A stretch of DNA of 12,597 nt from Nitrolancea sp040255925. GTDB lineage: Bacteria; Chloroflexota; Chloroflexia; Thermomicrobiales; Thermomicrobiaceae. Where the stretch lies: positions 1 to 12,597 of the forward strand of contig JBDZVX010000073.1 of the NCBI GenBank assembly GCA_040255925.1, read 5' to 3'. Within the stretch, counting starts at the first letter, position 1. Each line of letters opens with the position of its first letter. The notes below the pieces were generated by a model that worked only from the letters and a program-made list of their open reading frames with translations, was not told where the DNA came from and made no database searches. This document shows, piece after piece, positions 1 through 8,200 of this stretch. A program made the position numbers and the translations under genes.

Positions 1-3
1 AAT

Positions 4-30
4 TGAGCTAGGCAAAGATAGCTCATTTTC
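4..30 (+). terminator. Terminator-like hairpin of a gene upstream of the window
   Basis: A perfect 7-bp inverted repeat (TGAGCTA at 4-10, TAGCTCA at 19-25) encloses an 8-base loop and is followed directly by TTTTC. This is the shape of a short rho-independent terminator on the plus strand. The stem is AT-rich for this genome and the T run is only four bases, so it may be weak. It probably ends transcription from a gene to the left that is not in the window, and separates it from the transporter that starts at 120. Confidence 0.45.
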
Positions 31-119
31 CGGATGGCGGTTGCTCGACTATCCGTTACTGTACTAGGAGAAATCCTGTCACTTGCTTTGATGCAGCGAG
101 GGGAAGTTCGGAAGGGCCA

Positions 120-1415
120 ATGAGAAAGCACGTGTTCGCGGACGGGACGAGTGGATCGATGACTACCGTCACAGGTCTCGCGAGGCTAACCTCTCCTCGC
201 ATTCCCTTCATTGCACGGGCAACGCGCACGAAGACGAAAGAAGCTCGCAAGCGTGAGGCGGTCGATGTCACCTGGATTCCAGGAACCAAAGACCGTGAGA
301 TCGAACGCACCAAACAGACCGGCGGCCCATCACAGCAACCCCGGCCGGTCGGTATCATTGACGCGGCAGCCCGCGATCTGAACCCTAGTTATTTCGCCGG
401 CGTCATGGCGACTGGGATCGTGTCGATCGCGGCGAAGCTCTCCGGGATGGAAACGATTGGCTGGGCGCTCTTTCGGCTGAACGCCGTCTTCTTCGGTATC
501 CTTTGTTTCCTGACACTCATTCGATTGGCCCGCCACTTTCCAAGAATTGTCCAGGATTTCACTTCGCACGCGCGGGGTGCCGGATTCTTCACACTCGTCC
601 CCGCCACCTGCGTCTTAGGTGCTCAGTTTATGGTCTTTCTTGAGGGCTCGGAACTCGGCGCCCGGTATGGGCTCCTCCTATGGATCGCGGGGGTTCTGCT
701 CTGGCTTCTGTTGATGTACACCTTCATTCCAGTTATGACGGTTCAGCATGTGAGCTCCACGCTGGAGACTGGAATCAATGGCGCTTGGCTGCTGGCGGTC
801 GTCGCGACGCAAGGCATCTCGGTCTTGGGCGCGTCGGTGGCCCCACTACTCCCCTGGGAGGATGGAATCCAGTTCCTCAACCTCGCCATGTTCCTCGCGG
901 GGTGCATGCTGTATGTCATGATCATTACGCTGATCTTTTACCGGCTCACCTTTCTCGGGCTCACGCCAGAGATGTTCACGCCCCCGTACTGGATCAATAT
1001 GGGCGCCGTGGCGATCACGACACTGGCCGGTTCAACCCTCATCCTGAACGCCTCCCACTGGGCCTTCTTCCAGGAGATCCTGCCGTTCCTGAAGGGATTC
1101 ACTCTGTTCTTCTGGGCGATCGGAACCTGGTGGATTCCCGTGTTGGTGGTGGTCTTCGGCTGGCGTCATCTCTATAAGCGAGTTCCGTTGCGGTACGACC
1201 CGCAGTACTGGGGGATGGTCTTCCCGCTCGGCATGTACACGGTCTGCACCTACAAGCTGACCGAGGCGATCGGGCTGCCGTTCCTGGGCACGATCCCCCA
1301 TTTCTTCGTCTACTTTGCGCTGATCGCCTGGTCAGCAACGTTCCTGGGCCTGTTGCACCGGGTTGCCAACAGCGTCTACGTCTCCTACCTTACCCCAGCG
1401 ACATCTCGTAAGTAA
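120..1415 (+). CDS. TDT-family transporter (tellurite resistance/C4-dicarboxylate, SLAC1/TehA-like)
   Basis: An integral membrane protein of 431 residues. From about residue 87 (DLNPSYFAGVMATGIVSIA) to the end it matches, by my recognition, the bacterial 'tellurite resistance/C4-dicarboxylate transporter' branch of the TDT family, which has around ten transmembrane helices. Further landmarks are HARGAGFFTLVPATCVLGAQ (150-169), FIPVMTVQ (202-209) and GTWWIPVLVVVFGWRH (335-350). Family members move small anions such as malate, sulfite or tellurite-linked anions across the inner membrane; the substrate here is unknown. The ATG at 120 has GGAAGG four bases upstream. In-frame alternatives are the GTG at 132 and the ATG at 159. 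Whichever is used, a basic, charged tail of about 75-85 residues precedes the first helix, longer than I expect for the family. It is transcribed alone and converges on the lipoprotein gene that ends at 1590. Confidence 0.85.
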   Translation: MRKHVFADGTSGSMTTVTGLARLTSPRIPFIARATRTKTKEARKREAVDVTWIPGTKDREIERTKQTGGPSQQPRPVGIIDAAARDLNPSYFAGVMATGIVSIAAKLSGMETIGWALFRLNAVFFGILCFLTLIRLARHFPRIVQDFTSHARGAGFFTLVPATCVLGAQFMVFLEGSELGARYGLLLWIAGVLLWLLLMYTFIPVMTVQHVSSTLETGINGAWLLAVVATQGISVLGASVAPLLPWEDGIQFLNLAMFLAGCMLYVMIITLIFYRLTFLGLTPEMFTPPYWINMGAVAITTLAGSTLILNASHWAFFQEILPFLKGFTLFFWAIGTWWIPVLVVVFGWRHLYKRVPLRYDPQYWGMVFPLGMYTVCTYKLTEAIGLPFLGTIPHFFVYFALIAWSATFLGLLHRVANSVYVSYLTPATSRK

Positions 1416-1538
1416 CCACCGGGCTGGTAGAGCCACTTCCCAGAGCTGGCCGCACATGGGAGCCGCCAGAAGCCTTGCAATCCTCGGATCAACGGGTACA
1501 GTGTCACGGGACGTGAAATACTGGAGTAACAGAGACCG

Positions 1539-1578
1539 GTGGCCCGATGTGGCGCGAGGAGTTACCACACCGGGCCAC
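1539..1578. terminator. Strong hairpin between convergent genes
   Basis: An inverted repeat pairs GTGGCCCG (1539-1546) with CGGGCCAC (1571-1578), then, after one mismatch (1547/1570), TGTGG (1548-1552) with CCACA (1565-1569), leaving a 12-base loop. It sits 11 bp beyond the stop of the minus-strand lipoprotein gene and about 120 bp beyond the transporter gene. The position suits a terminator for one or both, but neither side has a T run, so intrinsic termination is uncertain. It may instead protect mRNA 3' ends. Confidence 0.45.
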
Positions 1579-1589
1579 GGAGAAAGTGA

Positions 1590-2030
1590 CTACGAGCGGA
1601 GCTTCGCCTCTGTTTCCGTGACCACTCTCCGGAGCTCCTGGAGCGCCTGAACGGTTTTGTCCATGTCCGGGGTCACTCCAGGCCGATACAGCTCACGGTC
1701 GACGTTGTCGATCGCTGATTGAATCGCGATCTGCGACTCCCGCGACCGATCCCAAATTCTGTCTCCGACTTGCATCCAGATCACGTTGAAATCTTGGTAG
1801 GCGACCCTGACTCCCGTCAGGTCGCCAGACTGACCCGCGGCAATCGCCTGGTCCAGGTGCTGTCCAGCCACCTTCAACTGCCCGGAGATCGTGGCGGGGG
1901 TCGCCGGAGCTTCCGGTTGCCCGGTGCCCTGCCCCGTCCCACAACCAACCAGCGCGAGCATCCCAGCCAGCGCTATGGCGATCAACACCATCGTCTCCCG
2001 CCGCGCCCGCATCGCGGCCCATCTCATCAT
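1590..2030 (-). CDS. Small lipoprotein, paralogue of the lipoprotein at 2281-2820
   Basis: A predicted secreted lipoprotein of 146 residues. After a basic start comes a hydrophobic stretch and the lipobox LVGC, with Cys about residue 30, then a Gly/Thr/Pro/Ala linker and a helical domain of about 90 residues. I chose the ATG at 2030 because AGGAGG lies ten bases upstream; a second ATG follows directly at 2027. The frame stays open to 2252, but that extension would run through a terminator. The helical domain matches the neighbouring lipoprotein over its whole length: AI-A--SGD---------F---W---D------AI--AID-V--EL and a C-terminal LR-V----AKL-S. I do not know a named family for it. Because of the iron permease gene nearby and the W-containing acidic helices, an extracellular iron-handling role is inferred, not shown. 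It is separated from the neighbouring operon by the terminator at 2220-2259, so it should have its own promoter, which I could not identify. Confidence 0.75.
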   Translation of the reverse strand: MMRWAAMRARRETMVLIAIALAGMLALVGCGTGQGTGQPEAPATPATISGQLKVAGQHLDQAIAAGQSGDLTGVRVAYQDFNVIWMQVGDRIWDRSRESQIAIQSAIDNVDRELYRPGVTPDMDKTVQALQELRRVVTETEAKLRS

Positions 2031-2219
2031 ACCTGCCACTCCTCCTAGGTCTCCTTCCTCACGCCGGTTCATCCAGCGAGGAACACCGGGCTCCGGATAT
2101 TTGCGAACCTTAGCAGGAACGCGCGGCATTCGCATGGTCTTTACCTGATCCCAGCTACCTGGCGTCGCGCACGGCATCGTGATGTTGTCTGCTCCACCAT
2201 CCAGAAGCAGCCGGACATG

Positions 2220-2259
2220 AAAATGCCCGGCACGATGATAAGGATTCATCATGCCGGGC
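2220..2259 (-). terminator. Rho-independent terminator of the minus-strand operon
   Basis: Reading the minus strand, GCCCGGCA (2259-2252) pairs with TGCCGGGC (2232-2225). After one mismatch a further five pairs (2250-2246 with 2238-2234) close a 7-base loop. The stem is followed by ATTTTC. It begins 21 bp after the stop codon of the lipoprotein at 2281 and is the best intrinsic terminator in the window. It marks the end of the gene string that starts at 8361 and insulates the downstream lipoprotein gene. Confidence 0.85.
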
Positions 2260-2280
2260 GCCAGAGGAGAAACAGCAGAC

Positions 2281-2820
2281 TCAGGAGTTCAATTTCGCCT
2301 TCTGCTCATCGATCACCTGGCGCAGCTTCTTGAGCGCGCTAACCGTGGGTTCCTTCGCAGGCTCGGTCGCGGTGACCAGTTCCGCCTTCACACCATCGAT
2401 TGCCTCCTCGATCGCGGTGTAGGCCTCCTTGGACTTCGCCTTCACGCCGTCCTCGAACGTCTCCCACTTCTCATGGAACTCATCGTACTCTTTCCGGGCC
2501 GTCGCCATATCCCCGGATTCCGCCGCGCCGATTGCCTTATCAACCTCCGGCACCGCCTCGTCCAACTGCTGGGCAGGCGTTTCAGCAGGGCTCGCGCTCG
2601 CGATACCACCGGCTGCCGTCACCGACCCAGTGCCGCTGACACTCGCGGAACCACTCGCCTGCGTCGCTGAATTGCCGGTCCCACTGACACTCACGGTGCC
2701 GCCGGGCCGTTGCTCCGCTTGACAGCCCGCCAGGATCAATGTCCCGGCCAGCATCGCGACTCCCAGCACCGATACGCCGCGCCGCAACACACGATCGATT
2801 CGCCCCGTCATACGTGACAT
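2281..2820 (-). CDS. Lipoprotein with Ser/Gly linker and acidic helical domain
   Basis: About 179 residues from the ATG at 2820. A basic start and a hydrophobic stretch end in the canonical lipobox LAGC (Cys about residue 33), so export and lipid anchoring are expected. Next is a low-complexity Val/Ser/Gly/Thr/Ala linker in which SVSGTG occurs twice, then about 90 acidic helical residues (GAAESGDM, EYDEFHEKWETFEDGV, AIEEAIDGVKAEL, ending KLRQVIDEQKAKLNS). This last part is paralogous to the lipoprotein at 1590-2030. The pattern W--(F/I)E--V---S---Y--I resembles, from memory, the extracellular region fused to some bacterial FTR1 permeases, so a partner role for the permease at 4307 is plausible. 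Start choice: the ATG at 2820 has GGGGAG six bases upstream, while the ATG at 2811 forms an ATGA overlap with the stop of the preceding gene. Either way translation is probably coupled. Confidence 0.75.
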   Translation of the reverse strand: MSRMTGRIDRVLRRGVSVLGVAMLAGTLILAGCQAEQRPGGTVSVSGTGNSATQASGSASVSGTGSVTAAGGIASASPAETPAQQLDEAVPEVDKAIGAAESGDMATARKEYDEFHEKWETFEDGVKAKSKEAYTAIEEAIDGVKAELVTATEPAKEPTVSALKKLRQVIDEQKAKLNS

Positions 2821-4253
2821 TCCTCTCTCCCCGCGTGGGGCACGCTCTCCCACACACGAACGCGCCCGGCGCACTGCCGGGACTGAATCCAAACTACCGC
2901 CGCAGTAAACACAACCAGCGCCAGGAACCAGAGACCGGAGAGCACCCAGGTATCAAGCCCATAGGCCGTGTACAAGGGGAACGCTCCGGCAACGCCGCGA
3001 AAGACCGTCAGGTCGAGGGCAAAGGGATCGACGGCCAGCGTCACCAACCGGACGGACACCTCCCCCCAAAGTGCCAGCGTTATCCATCCCGATAGGGCCG
3101 CAAGGACGCCGGCGAATGCCCAGAATCGCGCATCTCGAATCGAGTCGAGCGTCGTGGCAATCCAGATTCCCATCACCGGCAGCACTGCCACGAGCATCCG
3201 GCCTGGAAACCACCAGCCGCGCATCGTAAGCGACAAGAACACCGCGACCATCAACTGCGCGGCAACGACCGCCGCTAGGAACCAGCCACGCCAGCCCCAG
3301 CGACGAATGGCGATCAGACTGCCTGGGAATGCCAGTAAGAGCACCGGCGCCCAGCGGAGGAGACCGAACTCCCGGTCAACGAACAAGCCGAGAAACCGGT
3401 ACAGCCTGCCCCAGATCCGGACGTCAAGTCCCGCGATGGCGGCCGTATCTTTCGCCGCTTCGATCACGTTGACCGCATATGGGGTGATGCCGCCATAGCG
3501 GCTCAGGTGAAACCAGACGTAGTGCATGCCGCCAATGACCAGGAGCGCCAGGAGCAGCATGGACGCCCGGCGACTCAAGCGGAACAGGGCAAAGCCTGTC
3601 ACCACCGCGCCGACCAGGGCGTACTTGACACCGAGCCATGGAAGCGTGATCAGGCCGGCCGCCAGCAGGACCGCGCGAGGTACCGGCTGGATTCCGTCGG
3701 TCAGGACCTGCCAAATCAAGCCCGCGATCACCAAGGCTGCCGGCATCTCCGGGTAGACCTGGGTCGCGTAGACAAACACCGGTACCGTGACCGCGAGCGC
3801 AACGGCCGCTAATAGCGCCGGGCCGGCGTGACCGGTCAGCCGGAGCGCGATCAAGAAGACCATGACGATCATTGCCGCGGCCAGGATCGCCAGGAACCGT
3901 TTCGCGAGGAGTGGGCCACCCAGAGCATAGGCCGGAGCCAGCAACAGCGGCAATCCGGGATCATGCGGCGTAAGCTGGCGGCCATCCGGTGCCGGCACCG
4001 ATTGATACCAGAGCGACTCCGGGCTATCGAAGAATGCCCGGTAGGCATCGGTGGTGTATTGGTTCGTCACGTCCAGATCCCGGTCCGCGGCCAGGCTGGC
4101 GGCGGTGAGCAGGTAGAACGGCTCGTCTCCAGTTGTCCACGAGAGATAGCTGGCCCGGAGCGGGACGCCAAGTTGGAAGAACGCCAGGGCCACCAAGGCA
4201 AGCGCTAGCGATAGGATCACCCTACCGCGCCGCCGCGGTTCCGTTCGAATCAT
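2808..4253 (-). CDS. GT-C membrane glycosyltransferase (mannosyltransferase/ArnT-like)
   Basis: A polytopic membrane protein of 481 residues. After one N-terminal helix, the first outer loop carries TGDEPFYL (41-48). The acidic pair fits the catalytic D/E motif that GT-C enzymes hold just after their first helix. HDPGLPLLLAPAYALGG (97-113) and YPEMPAAL (167-174) are also typical of the family. About ten further helices follow, and I see no large soluble C-terminal domain. Such enzymes take a sugar from a lipid-phosphate carrier and transfer it to a protein, lipid or glycan on the outer face of the membrane; donor and acceptor here are unknown. The start has no close Shine-Dalgarno sequence (GGAG lies some 15 bases upstream). 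It is 53 bp downstream of the iron permease gene and overlaps the start of the following lipoprotein, so it is probably co-transcribed with both. It is also consistent with using a lipid-linked sugar made by the GT2 domain encoded upstream at 5218-8361. Confidence 0.75.
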   Translation of the reverse strand: MIRTEPRRRGRVILSLALALVALAFFQLGVPLRASYLSWTTGDEPFYLLTAASLAADRDLDVTNQYTTDAYRAFFDSPESLWYQSVPAPDGRQLTPHDPGLPLLLAPAYALGGPLLAKRFLAILAAAMIVMVFLIALRLTGHAGPALLAAVALAVTVPVFVYATQVYPEMPAALVIAGLIWQVLTDGIQPVPRAVLLAAGLITLPWLGVKYALVGAVVTGFALFRLSRRASMLLLALLVIGGMHYVWFHLSRYGGITPYAVNVIEAAKDTAAIAGLDVRIWGRLYRFLGLFVDREFGLLRWAPVLLLAFPGSLIAIRRWGWRGWFLAAVVAAQLMVAVFLSLTMRGWWFPGRMLVAVLPVMGIWIATTLDSIRDARFWAFAGVLAALSGWITLALWGEVSVRLVTLAVDPFALDLTVFRGVAGAFPLYTAYGLDTWVLSGLWFLALVVFTAAVVWIQSRQCAGRVRVWESVPHAGREECHV

Positions 4254-4306
4254 AATGGTCAGCCGGTTCTCCGTTTAGCGCGCGGACGTCCCGCGTCTGT
4301 ATCCGC

Positions 4307-5161
4307 CTACGCCTTCTGCCCTGCCGCTGCGGCCTTCTTCGCTGGCTGAGGCTGCGACTTCGAGCGACCAGCTATAAAGAAGAAGTACCCGAAGACCATG
4401 AGATAGAGGCCCCAGACGGCAAGTTCCTCAATCGAAGGGCGAGGGTTCCAACCAAAGAGCCCGCCGAACAACTGCGCCACTTGACCTTGGCCAATGAGGG
4501 GAACACCAGTGGCATTCCAGACCGGCCAGAGGAACGTCGGCAACACTCCGGCCTCCTGGAGCCAGGCAATACCTCTGGAGAAGAGCCCGGCACCGATGAG
4601 GAGGACCATTCCACCGGTGAAATTGAAGAAGAGCCCGAGATTGATCCGCCGCCCGCCTTGGTAGATCGTGTAGCCAATCACGGCAGCGGTCGATACCCCG
4701 ATAACGAGCCCGAGGAACAACTGCATTGGTGAGGTACCGAAGAGGATCGCCAGCATGAAGAGGACGGTTTCAATACCATCGCGAAGGACCGTGAAAAAGG
4801 CCAACGACGCGATACCCCAGGTTGACCCGGACTTGATCGCATCATCAACCTGCTCCCGGAGCTGGCGGCTCATCGTGCGCGCCTGGGAGCGCATCCAGAA
4901 GAGCATCCAGGTCAGCATAACGACCGCGCCCAGGCTCACACCAGCGAACACGATACTCCGGGCTTCACCCTCCAGCCCACCGATCAGCTTGTAGGCCACG
5001 ATGCCGATGAGCGCCGCCAGACCGAACGCAGCAGCCATACCGATCCATACCTGCTTGAAGGCATCCTGCCGCCCGATTTTCCGCAGGTACGCCATCACGA
5101 TGCTGAGGATCAGCGCTACTTCAATTCCCTCGCGGAGCGTAATGAGTATGGTCGCGCCCAT
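4307..5161 (-). CDS. FTR1/EfeU-family iron permease
   Basis: A membrane protein of 284 residues with seven likely helices. Family hallmarks are the first motif LREGIE (residues 9-14) in helix 1 and a second copy LRDGIE (126-131) in the fourth hydrophobic segment. In FTR1/EfeU proteins these REGxE motifs bind iron within the translocation path. The second copy here has Asp for the usual Glu, a conservative change. The C-terminus ends in a Lys/Ala-rich cytoplasmic tail. There is no N-terminal signal peptide or extracellular domain, unlike the longer FTR1 proteins of some bacteria, and no EfeO, EfeB or multicopper oxidase gene is in the window. The ATG at 5161 has AAGGAG six bases upstream. The gene lies 56 bp after the large fusion gene and 53 bp before the GT-C gene. 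I see no convincing Fur box in front of it. Likely function: inner-membrane import of ferric or ferrous iron. Confidence 0.88.
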   Translation of the reverse strand: MGATILITLREGIEVALILSIVMAYLRKIGRQDAFKQVWIGMAAAFGLAALIGIVAYKLIGGLEGEARSIVFAGVSLGAVVMLTWMLFWMRSQARTMSRQLREQVDDAIKSGSTWGIASLAFFTVLRDGIETVLFMLAILFGTSPMQLFLGLVIGVSTAAVIGYTIYQGGRRINLGLFFNFTGGMVLLIGAGLFSRGIAWLQEAGVLPTFLWPVWNATGVPLIGQGQVAQLFGGLFGWNPRPSIEELAVWGLYLMVFGYFFFIAGRSKSQPQPAKKAAAAGQKA

Positions 5162-5217
5162 CCAGTACTCCTTTTCTCCCGTCCTGAACCCGGAACCCAG
5201 CTATCCCTGCCGCACCA

Positions 5218-8200
5218 TTAAGCCTGTAACATCTCGCGGGCGATCGCCGGTACGACACGCCTCACATAGGTGTGATACCGGACAAAGGAGCGCCCGGCCC
5301 GCCGCGCGGTATAGTGGATCGGAACCTCCGTCAGCCGCATCCCCTTTTTGAGAAGATCCAGCGTCAGGACTTGAGCATAGTTATAATCGTGGACGATTTC
5401 CGCGACTTCAATCGCCCGGCGGTTGAACGCGCGGAACCCGCTCTGCCCATCATTGATCCAGTGCCCAGCGAGGAGACTGGTCAAGAAGGAGAACCCGGCA
5501 TTCCCAACGCGCCGTTCCAGTCGCATGCCCCGCGGTGTTCCATTGAGGAACCGTGAGCCGATAACATAGTCCGCCTGCCCACACATCAGGGGCTCTAGGA
5601 GCGCCGGCAGGTCGGTGGGATCATACTCGCCGTCGCCATCCAAATACACCACGTATTCGGCGCCCATTTGATGCGCGGTGGCCAGACCAGTCCTCAGCGC
5701 CGCGCCGAGCCCCCGGTTCGCCGGATGCCGGACAACGATGTCCGCCCCGGCCTCGCGCGCCTCGGCCGCCGAGCCGTCGATCGAACCGTCATCGACCACG
5801 ATGACCCGCGCCTCAAGCCCCAGCGGACTCCGGGGAACCTCCCGGATCACGTCGGCAAGCCGCCCGGCCTCATCATGGACCGGGATCAGCACCGCCACCA
5901 GGTCCGGCCGCTCAGTCGATGCCTGGCCGGGCGTCAACAGGGTGCGGCCGACCGAGCTCCCGGTCGGTGGAAGCCCGAGAAAATAGCTGATCGTCGGGCC
6001 GAGATCCAGTACTGCCCGCCGCTCATTGATCCGGCGTCCAGACGGGACGCCCGCGCCCCACATCACGAACGGCACCGGTGATTCGCCGGTATCGATGTGC
6101 CCGTGACCACCAATTCCCCGGCTCTGCCCATGATCGGCCATCAGGACAACGGTCGCGTCTTCGAGATAGCACCGCTCCTCCAGCCAGCTCAGGAACTCGC
6201 CGATCAGCCCATCGGTGATCTCAACCTGCCGCTGGTACTCCGGATAATAGCTGCCACGACTGTGGCCGGTCTGGTCGGCACTCAAAAGCTGCAGGATCAG
6301 GAGATCCGGATCATCGGCGAGTAGCGTGCGCTTGGCTCGTTCGATCAGCGCCAGATCGATCTCGGTGTTGTCCATAACCGAGGTGACGGTCTTGACGTCT
6401 TCCTCGCCGAACGGATCAATCAGATGGGCGATGCCGATCAGGCGCCCGAGCATGCCGCGGCTCCGCAGCAGCCCAAACAGGCTCTCGCACTTGACACCCA
6501 AACTTGGAACGAAATTGCTGCGCATCCCGTGGACGCTCGGCGGCGCCCCGGTGAACATCGAACTGAAGCAGGCCACGGTCCGGGCCGGGTAGATCGTGTC
6601 CATCCGGGACCACTCCGTCCCCTCGCGACAGAGACGGTCGAAGGTTGGGGTATTGGCCCGCAGCAACACATCGCGGCGGCAGCCATCGATCACGATGACG
6701 ATGAAGCGGCGCGAAATCCGCTTGCCGCTCTGGTTGACATCCCGTGTCGGGTGTACTGGGAGTGCCGGCCGCCAGGTAAACCACCACTGGTGCGCCAGGA
6801 CGGCGACGATCCCGGTTAGGGCGGTATAGCCGAGCACCATCCCGGCCTGACCAACGCCGATCGGACCGGCGGTCAGGAAGAGGAGCAGATGAATCAGAAT
6901 CAGGTTCTTCGGGACCTGTTCCAGGAAGTTCCCACTGGTCGAATCGGAGTTTTCCAGGGCCAGCTTCCAAAATCGCGTGAAGTTGGTCCAGGGGGCGCCC
7001 AACCGGAGATGATAATAGATCGTCCCCCAAAAGATGACGGTAAAGCTCAGATAGACGGTCAGCGTCGCCGCCACCGCTGTTGGGTCAATGAACCGGAATC
7101 CGGCGACGTAGACCGCCAGGAGGACCCAGAGGGCCCAGCGAAGCCGGATCGGAAAATCGAACCGGTAGAACAGCAGGAAAAGCGGAGCGGAAACGAGGAG
7201 CGCCGGAAGCAGCCGCAGCCAGAAGTCCGGATGAAACAGGTGCGTCAGATTCAGGAGCAGGACCATCCCGATCGCGAAGACCGGTGTGAAGGTCTTGCCC
7301 TCATTCAGGACGTTCCAAGCACGCGCGGTCACGATCTCCAGGCGTGATGCCGCTTTGACATCGGCCGCAGTGCCCCGTAACCCAAACAAGCGCCGCCAGC
7401 CGGCATCCTGCAGCCCCTCAACCGCGGCACACGGAATCCCGAAGGCGTAGGAATAGGCGAACTTCAGCCCATGGGTCAGCGTCGCCAGCGCCAGTGCGGT
7501 TCCTGGCGGAATCCCGGCCAGGGCGAGTGCCCCGGACATCCCGGCTTCGTAGACGCCGATGCCACCCGGCGTCACCTGGAACGCCTGGAACCCAATCGTC
7601 AGCGCGGTAGCGGCGATCGCGACCGGGGGACTGATCGACACGCCGGCAGCGGCCGCCACGACCAGCAAGACCGATGCTTCGAGCACCCAGCTCACCAGCG
7701 AAAGGCCGAACGCGGCGAGGACGCCACCCATGGGAATCTGCCGGAGCGCTTCCCGCGCGTCATCAGCGAGGTGGCCGGCGCGACCGGGCAGCCTGGACAG
7801 GCGCCCCTGCCGGAGCGCTACCAGGCACAGAACGGCCAAGAGCACCAGCATGAGCGGGCCGGCAATCACCAGGCTCCGATCGATGCTAGCCGTCAGGACC
7901 AGTGGCCCGAGCGCGGCGGCGATCAGGAGAAGGGCCAACAGATCGATCAGGCGGGCAAGAACGGTACTCACGACCGCTTCGCCAACCCGCCCTTGCACCC
8001 GCGCCAGTAGTGCGGCACGGGCGATCTCGCCCACCTTCGCCGGGAACACATGATTCGCGAGAAGCGACACCTGGAGGATCGAAAAGAGACGGCCAACACC
8101 CGGCGAGCCAGGGATCAGCAGCCGCCAGGCAAACGCCCGGAGGAGAAAAGCGGCGGAATAGGCACCAACGAAGACCGCGAGCAGGTCCGGCCGCCGGAGC

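Noticed and set aside
1504..1516. TCACG-GGA-CGTGA inverted repeat downstream of the transporter
   Set aside because: It is short and sits in a convergent 3' region where an operator is not expected.
2233..2251. Fur-box-like sequence GATGAT...ATTCATC near the iron genes
   Set aside because: It is the inner part of the terminator stem, matches the 19-bp Fur consensus at only about half the positions, and lies downstream of the operon, not at a promoter.
2031..2252. N-terminal extension of the first lipoprotein (open frame to an ATG at 2252)
   Set aside because: The extension would cover the terminator hairpin at 2220-2259, has no signal-like features, and a strong AGGAGG site precedes the ATG at 2030, right before the signal peptide.
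7471..8053. Long plus-strand open frames opposite the flippase-like domain
   Set aside because: They are antisense to a well-supported domain and encode Arg/Pro/Gly/Gln-rich sequence with no recognisable features.
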